Source of the DNA: Deinococcus sp. JMULE3
GTDB taxonomy: Bacteria > Deinococcota > Deinococci > Deinococcales > Deinococcaceae
DNA length: 64,000 bases
Reading direction: 5' to 3'
NCBI RefSeq assembly: GCF_013337115.1
Contig: NZ_SGWE01000002.1
Span: forward strand, 106,846 to 170,845
A program made the position numbers and the translations under genes. The notes beneath the pieces were generated by a model. That model searched no databases, had not been told where the DNA came from, and was given only the letters and a program-made list of their open reading frames with translations. Shown here in pieces: positions 24,581-33,452 of the stretch. The stretch's first letter is position 1. Every line of letters starts with the position of its first letter.

Positions 24581-25974
24581 GTCAAAAAATATTTGACTTG
24601 AGGTTTTTTATGCTGCATATGATATTTGCTCTGCTGATCTAATTCAATCATGCCCAACTCCTCTAGATTTTCGAGAAAGTCAGAGGTATCAATTTCTTCA
24701 TTAAATTCCGATAAGACATGTTTTTGGACTTCTTGTGGGGTTAAACCAGATTTCAATCCATTGAGTACAGCTAGACCAATCTCAGGTAGAGCAAATCGAA
24801 TTTCCCCGTTTTTGGCACTGATTACATAATGATCATCCTGCTTGACATACTCAAAGTCAGTCAAAAAGATCTGCTCACTGAGTCGGGTCGAACTGGAAGT
24901 ATGCACAGAATGATTTTGGGCCGTCATGCCTTTACATACGCTGCAATATTCATTCTTATGCCACTTCGAAATTATTTTTGTTTCGCCTGTAACGAAATCA
25001 ATGCACCACACCTTTCCACCCGAGATGGGTGGAGAGATGTTCGTAATGTATTTGACGGCCTCTAGCGCCATGGCTCCACCCAACTGGCTGACCGCTGGAC
25101 CAATCGCTCTATTCTTGATTACGAGCGGGCGAATGATTTCGCCTGTGGTGTGTCCGTCGCTAGCGGATCGCCAGCAGGCCAAACACCCAGTTGTATGAGG
25201 ATCGAGGGAATAGAAGAGTGCTTGCGTAGCCTGCATGCCACCAATGATCAACGTGATTCCTAAATCTACGCAGGCCGCATTGGCCCACATCTGGATTTCG
25301 GATGGTGTATCTGCCGTTAAAACTACCACATCGGAATTCTGAATTGCATCCTTAAAATCATCTGGACCATTAATCTTTTTATTGATTCCAATTATATTTA
25401 TGCTTGGATTATTATTCCTAGCTTTCTTGCTTGCAACTTCTATTTTAGATTTTCCAACATCTGATTCTTCATATAAAAACTGCCTATTAAGATTTTTTTG
25501 CTCGACTGTGTCAAAGTCAATGAGAACAATTGTTCCGATACCAAGGCCCAGAAGATTCATCAGAACAGTAGATCCAACCCCGCCCGTCCCGACAAGTACA
25601 ACCCTGGATGCTTCCAACATTTTTTGATAGTCGCCGCAAGAATCTTTTAATGTACTAAAGCTTTCGAAGAAATTGAGATTATTGTAATATCGTTCATGTA
25701 TATTTTCTTGCTCATCGGTAAGCATCAACATTTTATTCTGATCAAGCCAGCGAAAGAAAGCACCTAGCTCGTGCTTATTTTTGTTTCGCCGAATGAGATT
25801 TTGAATGTCCTCCTCGTCATAAGTTCCATCCAGAATTTTAATGATTTCTAAGTGCTTGAGGTTCTGAGACTCGTACAGAGAAGACTTGCCTGCTTCCATC
25901 TGAAAATAGACGTTATTACCAGAAACTGAAATCTGGTAACCTTTAAGTAAAATATTATTTTTCTTCGATATCAT
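24577..25974 (-). CDS. E1/ThiF-like adenylating enzyme with RRE-like ends
   Basis: 465 residues. Core about 145-390: nucleotide loop VVLVGTGGVGSTVLMNLLG, the Arg/Lys pair in NRQFLYEESDVGKSKIEV, VVVLTADTPSE, and zinc cysteines CLACW and CSVC. This is the fold that adenylates a C-terminal carboxylate or activates a peptide (MccB, ThiF, TOMM E1-like). Residues ~10-85 and ~395-460 both look like PqqD/RRE winged helices that bind leader peptides (for example LNGLKSGLTPQEVQKHVLSEF). Having such a unit at each end is unusual. No YcaO partner in the window. Start overlaps the upstream gene by 20 bases. Confidence 0.75.
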   Translation of the reverse strand: MISKKNNILLKGYQISVSGNNVYFQMEAGKSSLYESQNLKHLEIIKILDGTYDEEDIQNLIRRNKNKHELGAFFRWLDQNKMLMLTDEQENIHERYYNNLNFFESFSTLKDSCGDYQKMLEASRVVLVGTGGVGSTVLMNLLGLGIGTIVLIDFDTVEQKNLNRQFLYEESDVGKSKIEVASKKARNNNPSINIIGINKKINGPDDFKDAIQNSDVVVLTADTPSEIQMWANAACVDLGITLIIGGMQATQALFYSLDPHTTGCLACWRSASDGHTTGEIIRPLVIKNRAIGPAVSQLGGAMALEAVKYITNISPPISGGKVWCIDFVTGETKIISKWHKNEYCSVCKGMTAQNHSVHTSSSTRLSEQIFLTDFEYVKQDDHYVISAKNGEIRFALPEIGLAVLNGLKSGLTPQEVQKHVLSEFNEEIDTSDFLENLEELGMIELDQQSKYHMQHKKPQVKYFLT

Positions 25975-26266
25975 TGTCAGAAAAAATGATTTTCTCAGAG
26001 AAATCCATGCCACATCCCATAGGATGCGACGACTTAGTTGACAGCTCACCATTCTCAAATATGGCCGCGAGGACACCTAAATCAATATCACCACTCTTCG
26101 CCCCCTGGATTCTGACTTGACACTCGCCGCCCGCTTGAATTTGCGCAAGTTCAGTAGGAGTGACAAAACCACTAATCGTAACGCCACCAGCAGTAATACT
26201 CAAAAATTCAGTTGCAGCTTCCATACGGCGCAGAATATCGCGGATAAAAAACTGGCGCGACCACAT
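25955..26266 (-). CDS. Small companion protein of the E1-like enzyme
   Basis: 103 residues from ATG 26266. The N-terminus (WSRQFFIRDILRRMEAATEFL) is amphipathic, the middle is soluble, and the tail contains SSHPMGCGMDFSEK and ends acidic. It could be a partner protein or a second, longer precursor; the family is not recognised. It begins near the IS remnant boundary, so the N-terminus is less certain. Confidence 0.5.
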   Translation of the reverse strand: MWSRQFFIRDILRRMEAATEFLSITAGGVTISGFVTPTELAQIQAGGECQVRIQGAKSGDIDLGVLAAIFENGELSTKSSHPMGCGMDFSEKIIFSDNDIEEK

Positions 26267-26387
26267 GTGACCATGACCTTGCCTCTGTTTCCCCAGCACA
26301 TGGCACTTCGCCAAAAATGGCGTCCTGAACGCAGTTTGGCATAGCAAGGGGCAGTATCTGAGCCTGTGACGAGCTCCGATACTGCCC

Positions 26388-26506
26388 GCCTGCATGCTGA
26401 CACGCTGGCCGACCACCTGAAAACCCACCTCTCTCATCGCCGCGTTGACGCTCTGAAGCGGCTGGCAGAAGTGCTCCTGGCGGTGCTCCAGGCCGAATCA
26501 ACCTGA
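26388..26506 (+). pseudogene. IS4-like transposase N-terminal fragment
   Basis: Plus frame reads HADTLADHLKTHLSHRRVDA...LLAVLQAEST then stop, resembling the first ~45 residues of an IS4-type transposase. Ends exactly where the opposed IS end begins. Confidence 0.45.
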
Positions 26507-26735
26507 CTACCCTTCAAAACGGGGCATGAGTGTGCTCAGGATGCGCCAGGACATGCCGGACGGATGCAGTAGAAGATCCTGGAGATGATCAAGCCCGAAT
26601 CGAAACACGGACACCGCACGGTGTCCGTGTTTCTTTACTTTGGTAGCGGTTCGACGTGCCACGACCTCGCCCGTCACGCACGCCCAGATGAAGGCGACGC
26701 TGACGACCGTCAGGAGCGAAGAAACTCGTTCGGCG
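26506..26735 (-). pseudogene. IS4-family transposase C-terminal fragment, right copy
   Basis: Minus frame ends VSVAFIWACVTGEVVARR...KKHGHRAVSVFRFGLDHLQDLL...RFEG-stop, a typical IS4-family tail. The terminal 16 bases (26506-26521) are the inverted partner of 23357-23372. Confidence 0.7.
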
Positions 26736-26743
26736 CGCGCCCC

Positions 26744-26980
26744 GTGGAACTGGCCGACCTGCTGGATGCCACGTGGAGCGTCGATCAGGGCGGAGCGGTG
26801 AGCGGTCCGGACCAGGAATCCCGCACGCATCTCGCCGATCGCCCGGGCTGCGACGAGGACCTCCGCGCTGAAGCCTGGGTGGCGTGGCGGGACGACCTGA
26901 TCGCGGACGGGCGGAGTGTCGACGACGCCATGTACTGGCTGGATGTGGCGTTCGTGCAGCCCTGCCCGGAGGACACCTGA
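26744..26980 (+). CDS. Hypothetical protein, possibly 5'-truncated
   Basis: 78 residues from a GTG. Acidic and Trp-containing (VAWRDDLIADGRSVDDAMYWLDVAF). The IS remnant touches its 5' side, so the native start may be lost. Codon use is like the surrounding GC-rich genes. Confidence 0.45.
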   Translation: MELADLLDATWSVDQGGAVSGPDQESRTHLADRPGCDEDLRAEAWVAWRDDLIADGRSVDDAMYWLDVAFVQPCPEDT

Positions 26981-27000
26981 TGACCCAGGGCCCCCGATCA

Positions 27001-27025
27001 GGGGAAAGACACGTGTGCTTTCCCC
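27001..27025. promoter_or_regulatory. Hairpin/operator before response regulator
   Basis: Perfect arms GGGGAAAG / CTTTCCCC around ACACGTGTG, itself palindromic. Lies 18 bases upstream of the TACAGT -10 candidate at 27043-27048. Confidence 0.5.
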
Positions 27026-27056
27026 GGCGACACCCGCCTGCGTACAGTGCTGGGTG

Positions 27057-27497
27057 ATGACCACCAACCCACTCCATGTGCTGCGCGTCCTGCTGGTGGA
27101 TGATAACCCCGCCGATCAACTCCTGGCCCTCGAAGCGTTCGCTGATCACGACGCGCGGGTCCACGTCTCCGTCTGCAATGACGGTCCGGAGGCCCTGTCC
27201 GTCCTGACGAGCGGGCGTGACCTGCCGGACGTGGTCGTACTCGACCTGAACATGCCCGTCATGTCGGGCTTCGACGTGATCCGCGAGATTCGTAGCGCCC
27301 CAGCTCTGAAGCACCTGCCGGTCGTGATCCTCTCGACGAGCAGTGACCGCGAGGACATCCGGCGGGCCTACGACCTGCTCGCCAGCGCGTACCTCGTGAA
27401 GAGCGCGAGCTTCCCGGCGTTCGTGGAGCAGGTCGACCGGTTCGTGGCGTTCTGGCACAGCTGCCGCTTCCCCGGCCGCACTGATCAGACCGCGTAG
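27057..27497 (+). CDS. Stand-alone response regulator receiver protein
   Basis: 146 residues. Phospho-acceptor region: VLLVDDNPADQ (acidic pair), VVVLDLNMPVMSGFDVI (the Asp after VVVL is the phosphorylation site), VILSTSSDREDI (switch Thr/Ser), and AYLVKSASF (Lys). No output domain, as in Rcp1/CheY-like regulators. A TACAGT hexamer eight bases before the ATG suggests a leaderless message. The partner kinase is not in the window. Confidence 0.85.
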   Translation: MTTNPLHVLRVLLVDDNPADQLLALEAFADHDARVHVSVCNDGPEALSVLTSGRDLPDVVVLDLNMPVMSGFDVIREIRSAPALKHLPVVILSTSSDREDIRRAYDLLASAYLVKSASFPAFVEQVDRFVAFWHSCRFPGRTDQTA

Positions 27498-27513
27498 TCC
27501 CGGCGCGCCGGGT

Positions 27514-28487
27514 TCACCGGAGCGCGCCCTCCACCGGCCGCCACTGCACCTGCATTTCCGCGACGGGCCGGTCGAACAGTCCGGCGCCGCGAGTGCTGAA
27601 CAGCTGCTCCCAGTCGGCCGGGTCGAGCGCCTTGCGCAGCCGAGTGGCGTAGTTCTGCACGAGCGCCGCGCGGTAGTGCCCCGCGTCGTAATCGCGCCCG
27701 TCCGGGTCGGTCAGGACGCTCAGGCCTGCCCCCGCGCGGACGTACAGGTCAACGCGGTCCCCTACCCGGAAGTCCAGGCCCGCCTGCCACGCCGCTTCCA
27801 GGTGCGCTTCCCTGCGCTGGCCGCGCGTCTGCGCGTAGTCGGCGCGCGCCTTGCCGATCCGGACGCGGGTGCTCACCTCCGCGTTCGTGACGTCACGCGC
27901 CGTCAGCCGGTTCGTCGTGTCCTCGAACGCCGCCTGCACGCCGGGCACGTCATCCTGTAGCAGGGCCCGCAGCGCCGTTCGCAGGAAGGCCGTGCCGTAC
28001 CGCTCGGACCGGCTGGACTCGAACGACGCGCCGCTGAGGTCCAGTGTGCCGTCGTAGCGGAGCAGCACGTAATTCTTCACCTGGTGGCTCAGCATGGCCT
28101 GCGCGCGGCCGTCGAACTCCAGCGTGATGCCGTCCGGGAGGACCGCCGAGACTTCGCTGATCAGTTGTCTCTCCTGCGCTTCGCCGATATCCCCGCCCGT
28201 GCTGAAGTACACGCCGTCCGTGTCCGACTCGATCAACTGCACGCCCCGGGCTTCCAGGGCGCCCGTCACCTGCTGGAGCAGGGCCCGGCCCCGGGCGGTG
28301 ACGCGGTCGGCAGCCTCCCGGTCTCCCAGCCGTGCGAGCCGCCCGGCGCCGAGGTAGCCGTACGCGGCGTTCACGACGAGCTTCATGGCGTCCTGCATCG
28401 CGTGGTGCTCCCGGCGCTGCGGGCCACTCAGGGTGGCGTCGCGGGCAGCCCGCTTGTGGGTGAGCCGCTGGGTGGTCAGGTCATGCG
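27514..28487 (-). pseudogene. polB: Family B DNA polymerase, C-terminal part (interrupted)
   Basis: Contains LTHKRAARDATLSGP (fingers Lys/Arg), AMKLVVNAAYGYLG (motif B region), and LIESDTDGVYFST (motif C DTD), then the thumb. The missing N-terminal part is at 31087-32420 on the other side of an IS21 element. Removing the IS and one TSD restores a single frame of 771 codons. Confidence 0.85.
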
Positions 28488-28492
28488 TACGC
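28488..28492 (+). repeat. Target-site duplication, left
   Basis: TACGC, repeated at 31082-31086 on the other side of the IS21 element. Confidence 0.7.
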
Positions 28493-28656
28493 TGGTGAAA
28501 TCCGGCGGGCGGCGCTGGAGTTATCCGGCACGTCCCGCTGGATGAAATCGGCACCCTGCGCTGGGCGAATCCGGCACCCTCTGCTGGATGTCGGCACCCG
28601 ACACGTAGACGAGACTCCCTTGGTCATCCTGAAGGATGACCAGAAAGCGAGCGTCT

Positions 28657-30222
28657 ATGCGAAAAATCAGAGAAGTCTTGCGCTTGAAGTTGGACCTCAA
28701 ACTGAGCGACCACCAGGTCGGGCAGAGTGTCGGTCTGGCGCGCAGCACGGTTCAGGACTACGTCATCCGAGCGAAACAGGCCGGGCTGACCTGGCCACTT
28801 CCCCCTGACCTGGATGACCACCAGCTTGAACAGCAACTGTTCAAGCAACAGGATCAGGCGGCGCAGCGTGCCGTGCACATTCCCGATTGGGCTGCACTGG
28901 ACCGAGAACTCCGGCGCAAAGGCGTTACACGCCAACTCCTGTGGGAAGAATATCGGCGCCAGCATCCCGATGGCTGGCAGTACGCGACGTTCAACGAACA
29001 CTACCGTCACTGGAAAGCCGCGAGCGGTTTGACCATGCGTCAAACCCACCGAGCAGGGGAAAAACTCTTCGTCGACTACGCCGGACTGACCGTGCCCATC
29101 ACGGATCCAAAAACCGGAAAAGTAAGTGCAGGACAGGTGTTTGTGGCGACCCTGGGAGCCAGTGACTATACCTACGCGGAAGTCACACGCACGCAGAGCG
29201 TTCCGGACTGGATTGCCTCGCATGTCCGTGCCCTGGCGTTTTTCGGCGGTGTCCCGGACATCATCGTTCCTGACAACCTCAAGGCTGGCGTGCACCACGC
29301 CAGCCGCTACGAACCTGAGCTGAACCGCACCTATCAGGAGTTTGCCCAGCACTACGATGTCGCGATCATTCCGACCCGGGTTCGTAAGCCCAAAGACAAG
29401 GCCCTGGTCGAAGTGCATGTGCAAATCGTGGAACGCCGGATTCTGGCGCCCCTTCGTGATCGGGTGTTGTTCAGCGTGTCGGAAGCGAATGCACTGATCT
29501 GGGCGCTGGTCGAGGCACTGAATCAGCAACCGTTTCAGAAACGACCCGGCAGTCGGCGCAGTGAGTTCGAAGCCCTGGATCGCCCCCTACTCCGCCCTTT
29601 ACCCATCCAACCGTTCGAAATTGCGGAGTGGAAGCAGGCTGTGGTGGGGCTGGATTACCACGTCGTCGTCCTGGGGCACGCCTATAGCGTGCCCCACCTG
29701 CACGCCAGGACGCGGGTGGATGTTCGCCTGACTCCGCAGCTCATCGAAATCTACCGGGCAGGACAGCGGATCGCCGTGCACCACCGGGTGTCAGAGGAGC
29801 ACGGCAGGACGATGCGGCACACGACATTGGCGGAACATATGCCGACCCATCATCGGCAGCTCGCTGCTCTGAACGCGGATGCCTTGATCCAGCAAGCCCA
29901 AGCCATTGGTGAACAGACCGCCGCGCTGGTCTGCGCCATTTTCGATGGTGAACAGCATCCTGAACAGCAAAAACGCACGGTGTTGGGCATTCTCCGGTTG
30001 CACCGTGAATATGGCGCGCGGCTGGAAGCCGCGTGCCGCCGTGCCCTGTTTTTGCAGGCCCACAGCCTGCAGAGCGTCCGTTCCATCCTGAAGCACCGCC
30101 TGGACGAGGCCGAACTGCCCGCGGCCTCTGAGGTGCTGCCCGTGGCGGTTCACAGCAATCTCCGTGGCCCGCAGTACTTCGCCGATCTCGACGAACCCGA
30201 CACGGACCGCGTGTTGAATTGA
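28657..30222 (+). CDS. istA: IS21 transposase IstA
   Basis: 521 residues. N-terminal HTH (LSDHQVGQSVGLARSTVQDYV), then an integrase core: LFVDYAGLTVPI (Asp), VPDIIVPDNLKAGVH (Asp), and a Glu in KALVEVHVQIVERRIL. Catalyses strand transfer together with IstB. Confidence 0.9.
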   Translation: MRKIREVLRLKLDLKLSDHQVGQSVGLARSTVQDYVIRAKQAGLTWPLPPDLDDHQLEQQLFKQQDQAAQRAVHIPDWAALDRELRRKGVTRQLLWEEYRRQHPDGWQYATFNEHYRHWKAASGLTMRQTHRAGEKLFVDYAGLTVPITDPKTGKVSAGQVFVATLGASDYTYAEVTRTQSVPDWIASHVRALAFFGGVPDIIVPDNLKAGVHHASRYEPELNRTYQEFAQHYDVAIIPTRVRKPKDKALVEVHVQIVERRILAPLRDRVLFSVSEANALIWALVEALNQQPFQKRPGSRRSEFEALDRPLLRPLPIQPFEIAEWKQAVVGLDYHVVVLGHAYSVPHLHARTRVDVRLTPQLIEIYRAGQRIAVHHRVSEEHGRTMRHTTLAEHMPTHHRQLAALNADALIQQAQAIGEQTAALVCAIFDGEQHPEQQKRTVLGILRLHREYGARLEAACRRALFLQAHSLQSVRSILKHRLDEAELPAASEVLPVAVHSNLRGPQYFADLDEPDTDRVLN

Positions 30223-30229
30223 GGTTTTG

Positions 30230-30988
30230 ATGCTCCTGCACCCTGTGATTCAACAACTCCGCACGCTCAAACTCGATGGCATGGCCCTGGCGCTTCAGGA
30301 ACAGCAGGAACAGGCCAGCATCCGCGAACTGAGCTTCGAAGAACGCTTGACCCTCCTGTTGGAACGCGAGCGCGTGATTCGGGATACCAAAGGCATGCAG
30401 CGCCGCCTGTCGGCGGCGCGGCTGAAACAGAACGTCAGCATGGAGGAGGTGGATGTCAAACATCCACGTGGGCTCGACGCCAAACTGTTCAGGTCACTTC
30501 ACAGCGGGCAATGGATCGCCGAAAAGAGAGGTGTCATCATCACCGGCCCGACGGGGGTCGGCAAGACGTTCATTGGGTGTGCCCTGGCACACCAGGCCTG
30601 CCGCCAGGGGTTTACCGCGCTGTACGCACAAACAGGACGACTGCTTGGGGACATGACGCTGGCCAAAGGCGACGGGCGGTACCTGAAGTTGCTCGCTCAC
30701 CTGGCCAAGGTGCAGGTGCTGATTCTGGACGACTGGGGGCTGGATGTGCCGACGCCAGAAGGCAGAAGAATTCTCCTGGAGATTCTGGATGACCGCTATG
30801 AGCGGTCATCCACCATCATCACCAGTCAATTTCCGACGTCGGCCTGGCACGCCAATCTGGGTGATCCGACACTGGCGGACGCGATCTTGGATCGCGTCCT
30901 GCATCACGCCTACCGGATTGAATTGAAGGGAGAAAGTCTGCGGAAGAGGTCGCGTCACTTGACCCCATCAGCCGTCAGCCTTTCATAA
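30230..30988 (+). CDS. istB: IS21 helper ATPase IstB
   Basis: 252 residues. Walker A in IITGPTGVGKTFIGCAL (about 105), Walker B in VLILDDWGL, and sensor STIITSQFPTSAWH. AAA+ helper that selects the target for IstA. Seven bases separate it from istA. Confidence 0.9.
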   Translation: MLLHPVIQQLRTLKLDGMALALQEQQEQASIRELSFEERLTLLLERERVIRDTKGMQRRLSAARLKQNVSMEEVDVKHPRGLDAKLFRSLHSGQWIAEKRGVIITGPTGVGKTFIGCALAHQACRQGFTALYAQTGRLLGDMTLAKGDGRYLKLLAHLAKVQVLILDDWGLDVPTPEGRRILLEILDDRYERSSTIITSQFPTSAWHANLGDPTLADAILDRVLHHAYRIELKGESLRKRSRHLTPSAVSLS

Positions 30989-31081
30989 TGGACACAGCTC
31001 GTCTGCCGTGGGGGAGAGTGCCGGATAACCTCAGCATGAGGTGCCGGATAACTCCAGCGGCGACTGCCGGATTAGCCAGCA

Positions 31082-31086
31082 TACGC
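31082..31086 (+). repeat. Target-site duplication, right
   Basis: TACGC, matching 28488-28492. Confidence 0.7.
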
Positions 31087-32420
31087 AGGTCACTCACGAT
31101 CCGGTGGAAGACGCCAAGTTCGTCCTGGAGTGGCCCGATGCCCTCGGCGCGGATGATGCTGGGGTACATGCTCGCCACGTCCGCCTTGACGACGTGCCGC
31201 AGGACGCCCTCGGCGTGCAATTGCACGTGCCCACCCCTGTGCGGTTCGAGGTGCCCCCGTTCCGACGCAGGGAAGGGCCGACCTGCTTCGACATATGCGC
31301 GGATCAGCATGGGTTCGAGCACGCCCTTGGCAGGCCCGGCGCGGGTCAGGCGGTGGTACGGGCGGGGCGTCAGGCGGGCCAGCGCGAAACTCGGGGCCAG
31401 CACGATGCGGGCCAGATCGTCCACCTCCTGCACGTCCTGCCGCGCGTACTGCCGCACGCGGGCCGGGTGGTCGCGGTAGGTGCTCACGATCTCCGCCCCT
31501 TCCAGGTAGACGCGGCCTTCCGGGGCGATGCCAAAGTGCCGCGCGGCGGCCTTCAGGCCACTGGACGGCAGATTCAACCGGCGGACGGCGTCGAGCGTGT
31601 CGAGGATCTCCCGCCCGGGGCAGACCCACATCGGCACGCGGCTCCCGTCGTCGACCGTCCAGGGCACGCCGTCTCCGGACCGGCCGAGCCGGAAGGGAAT
31701 GCCGTGTCGCCGGGCGCGGGCGGCCAGGAACGGCAGGTCGAAGCCGTGGATGAAGTGGTTCTCGATGACGTCCGGGTCACGCTCCTGCACCAGGGCCAGG
31801 AACGCCTCGATGATCTCGGGCTCCTGCACGGGGCGCCTGGCTTCGAGCAGGGTGTCCAGGCCGCGGTTGTCGCGCACGGCGATCAGGAACAGGCGGCCCT
31901 CGTCGGGGCTCAGCGCCGTGGTTTCCAGGTCGAACTGCAGGCGGACGGGCTGATCGAAGGTCAGTCCCTGGTGGTACGTCTGCCCGGTGGTGATGAGGTA
32001 CTGCTCCGCGTAGCCCACTCGGAGGTACCCATTGAGGTCACCAAGAGCAGGTCTCGCCTTCAGGCTGCGGGCGGTGACGGCGCCCCGCTGGATCTCCCCT
32101 TCCAGTTGCCGGGGACTGGGACCGCTCAGGAGGTAGCGGTAGGCGCGGGGATCCACCGGCCCGTCCGGAGCGAGGTCCTGGGCATGGAAGGCTGCGTGCA
32201 TTGGAGCTGGGCCAGGAGCGACGGTCAGTCGGCTCCCGAGGTGCAGCAGCTCATCGACGTTCCGGGCGTAGATCCAGCCGCGCTGCCGGGTGCGCTGCAC
32301 GCGCCCCTCACCGGTGACCGGGTCGCGCCGCCAGACGTCCACCGCGCCGTCCGCCGTGGCGTGCACTGAGACGATGCCCGGCAGGGGGGTGATCAGGTCG
32401 GGGGCGGGAACGTGCACCAC
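31087..32420 (-). pseudogene. polB: Family B DNA polymerase, N-terminal part (interrupted)
   Basis: GTG at 32420 is preceded by GATACT and 6 bases, a leaderless-type start. Contains the 3'-5' exonuclease motifs LQFDLETTALSPDEG (DxE), IENHFIHGFDLPFL (ND-like) and YARQDVQEVDDLA, and palm motif A in VVKADVASMYPSIIRAEG. Resembles E. coli Pol II in length and order. The IS21 insertion falls between motif A and the fingers, so no active polymerase is expected. Confidence 0.85.
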
Positions 32421-32831
32421 CCCAGTATCCCTGCCGGGGCGCTCAGTAGCCTGAGCAGGGCCCGACACCATCACTGCGGCCAGAGGTCGGGCAGGGCGGC
32501 ACGGGGGTAGCTGTCGAAGTCGTCATGAGAGACAGTGTTGCAGAGTCGGCACCCTGAGGAAGGCTCACCGGTCAGATGCGCCGGGCGCTGCGCCGCAGCG
32601 TTCGGGTCAGGGCCACTGACGCCCGCCCGGCCGCCTCATGCTGATTCAGGCTGGCCGTCACCTCACCCTCCGGGTCCACCTATGTCCTCAGCAGCGTGGG
32701 CAGGTGCTCCAGTTCAATCATTCGCCTGACACTCTCACAGCCCTTGAGTGTCGCTGGAAAACGGCGACGACGCCCAGCGTCGCGATGCAATCATCAGACA
32801 AGACACAGTTCTGGTGTTCACAATAGCCTCT
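32421..32831. other. Intergenic region with gene remnant
   Basis: A minus-strand tail SHDDFDSYPRAALPDLWPQ-stop (about 32472-32530) looks like the last residues of a lost gene upstream of polB. The rest shows no gene. Confidence 0.4.
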
Positions 32832-33296
32832 ATGAATCCACCCCTGCGTGACTGGCTACGCCTCCTTCTTCCCCTGAGTTTTGTTATGTCTATTTGGTTC
32901 ACCGTCCGTTCTCGGGTGGCCGTTGGAACTGTTCGTGGACCCAGCGATTTTGCTGGCGAAATCCCTATTTTGAACATTTATGGCTTTCCTTTCGGCTATA
33001 CCCACGCCAAAGATTCAGTTTCCGCCGAAAGCATGGTTTACGTTATGCCGCTTCTGGGAAATGCACTTATCTACTCCGTGTTTTTTCTGGGCATTGCTTG
33101 GCTTGTTCGTGGTCGACTTCGTCAACCAAAGCGCTGGATCAAATTTATTATTTGGATTGCCTCTATTCTAACTTTAGCGTTTATTGTATTGCTCGCCGGA
33201 ATTGGAGACTGGCAATTGTTCTTCCCATATGAGCATATCAATGTCATGAAGCGCGAGGTGTCGATTGGGCTTCCAATCGACACCTCGCATTACTGA
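32832..33296 (+). CDS. Membrane protein of lower GC content
   Basis: 154 residues with hydrophobic helices near 12-30, 70-92 and 100-125. Base use is more AT-rich than the neighbours, suggesting transfer. A CACAAT hexamer sits seven bases before the ATG. The last 14 codons are inside the terminator hairpin. No family recognised. Confidence 0.6.
   Translation: MNPPLRDWLRLLLPLSFVMSIWFTVRSRVAVGTVRGPSDFAGEIPILNIYGFPFGYTHAKDSVSAESMVYVMPLLGNALIYSVFFLGIAWLVRGRLRQPKRWIKFIIWIASILTLAFIVLLAGIGDWQLFFPYEHINVMKREVSIGLPIDTSHY
33253..33288 (+). terminator. Hairpin overlapping gene 3' end
   Basis: Perfect 16-bp arms GCGAGGTGTCGATTGG / CCAATCGACACCTCGC, 4-nt loop, within the last codons of 32832-33296. Confidence 0.65.
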
Positions 33297-33452
33297 TTCC
33301 TGCTTAAATCGATAACGACGCGGTGAAGGGCGTACCCCGGATGAAGGCCAGAGGCAACCCTCTGCGACGGATTCGCTGCCATCCCACTGTCAATCGCTTT
33401 TTCAACGCTGCAACCGATAGCGCGCAGAAGTTCCCCACCACATTCCGCTTGA
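33297..33452 (-). pseudogene. Possible transposase tail fragment
   Basis: Minus frame reads AALKKRLTVGWQRIRRRGLP...TASLSI-stop. Transposase-like in character but not assignable; interrupted by the adjacent IS. Confidence 0.3.

Larger units (their letters stand above)
28493..31081. mobile_element. IS21-family insertion in polB
   Basis: About 2.59 kb carrying istA and istB. Both ends carry repeated AATCCGGC / GCTGGAGTTATCCGGCAC blocks in inverted orientation, as IS21 multi-site ends do. Flanked by TACGC duplications. Both genes look intact, so the insertion may be recent. Confidence 0.85.
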
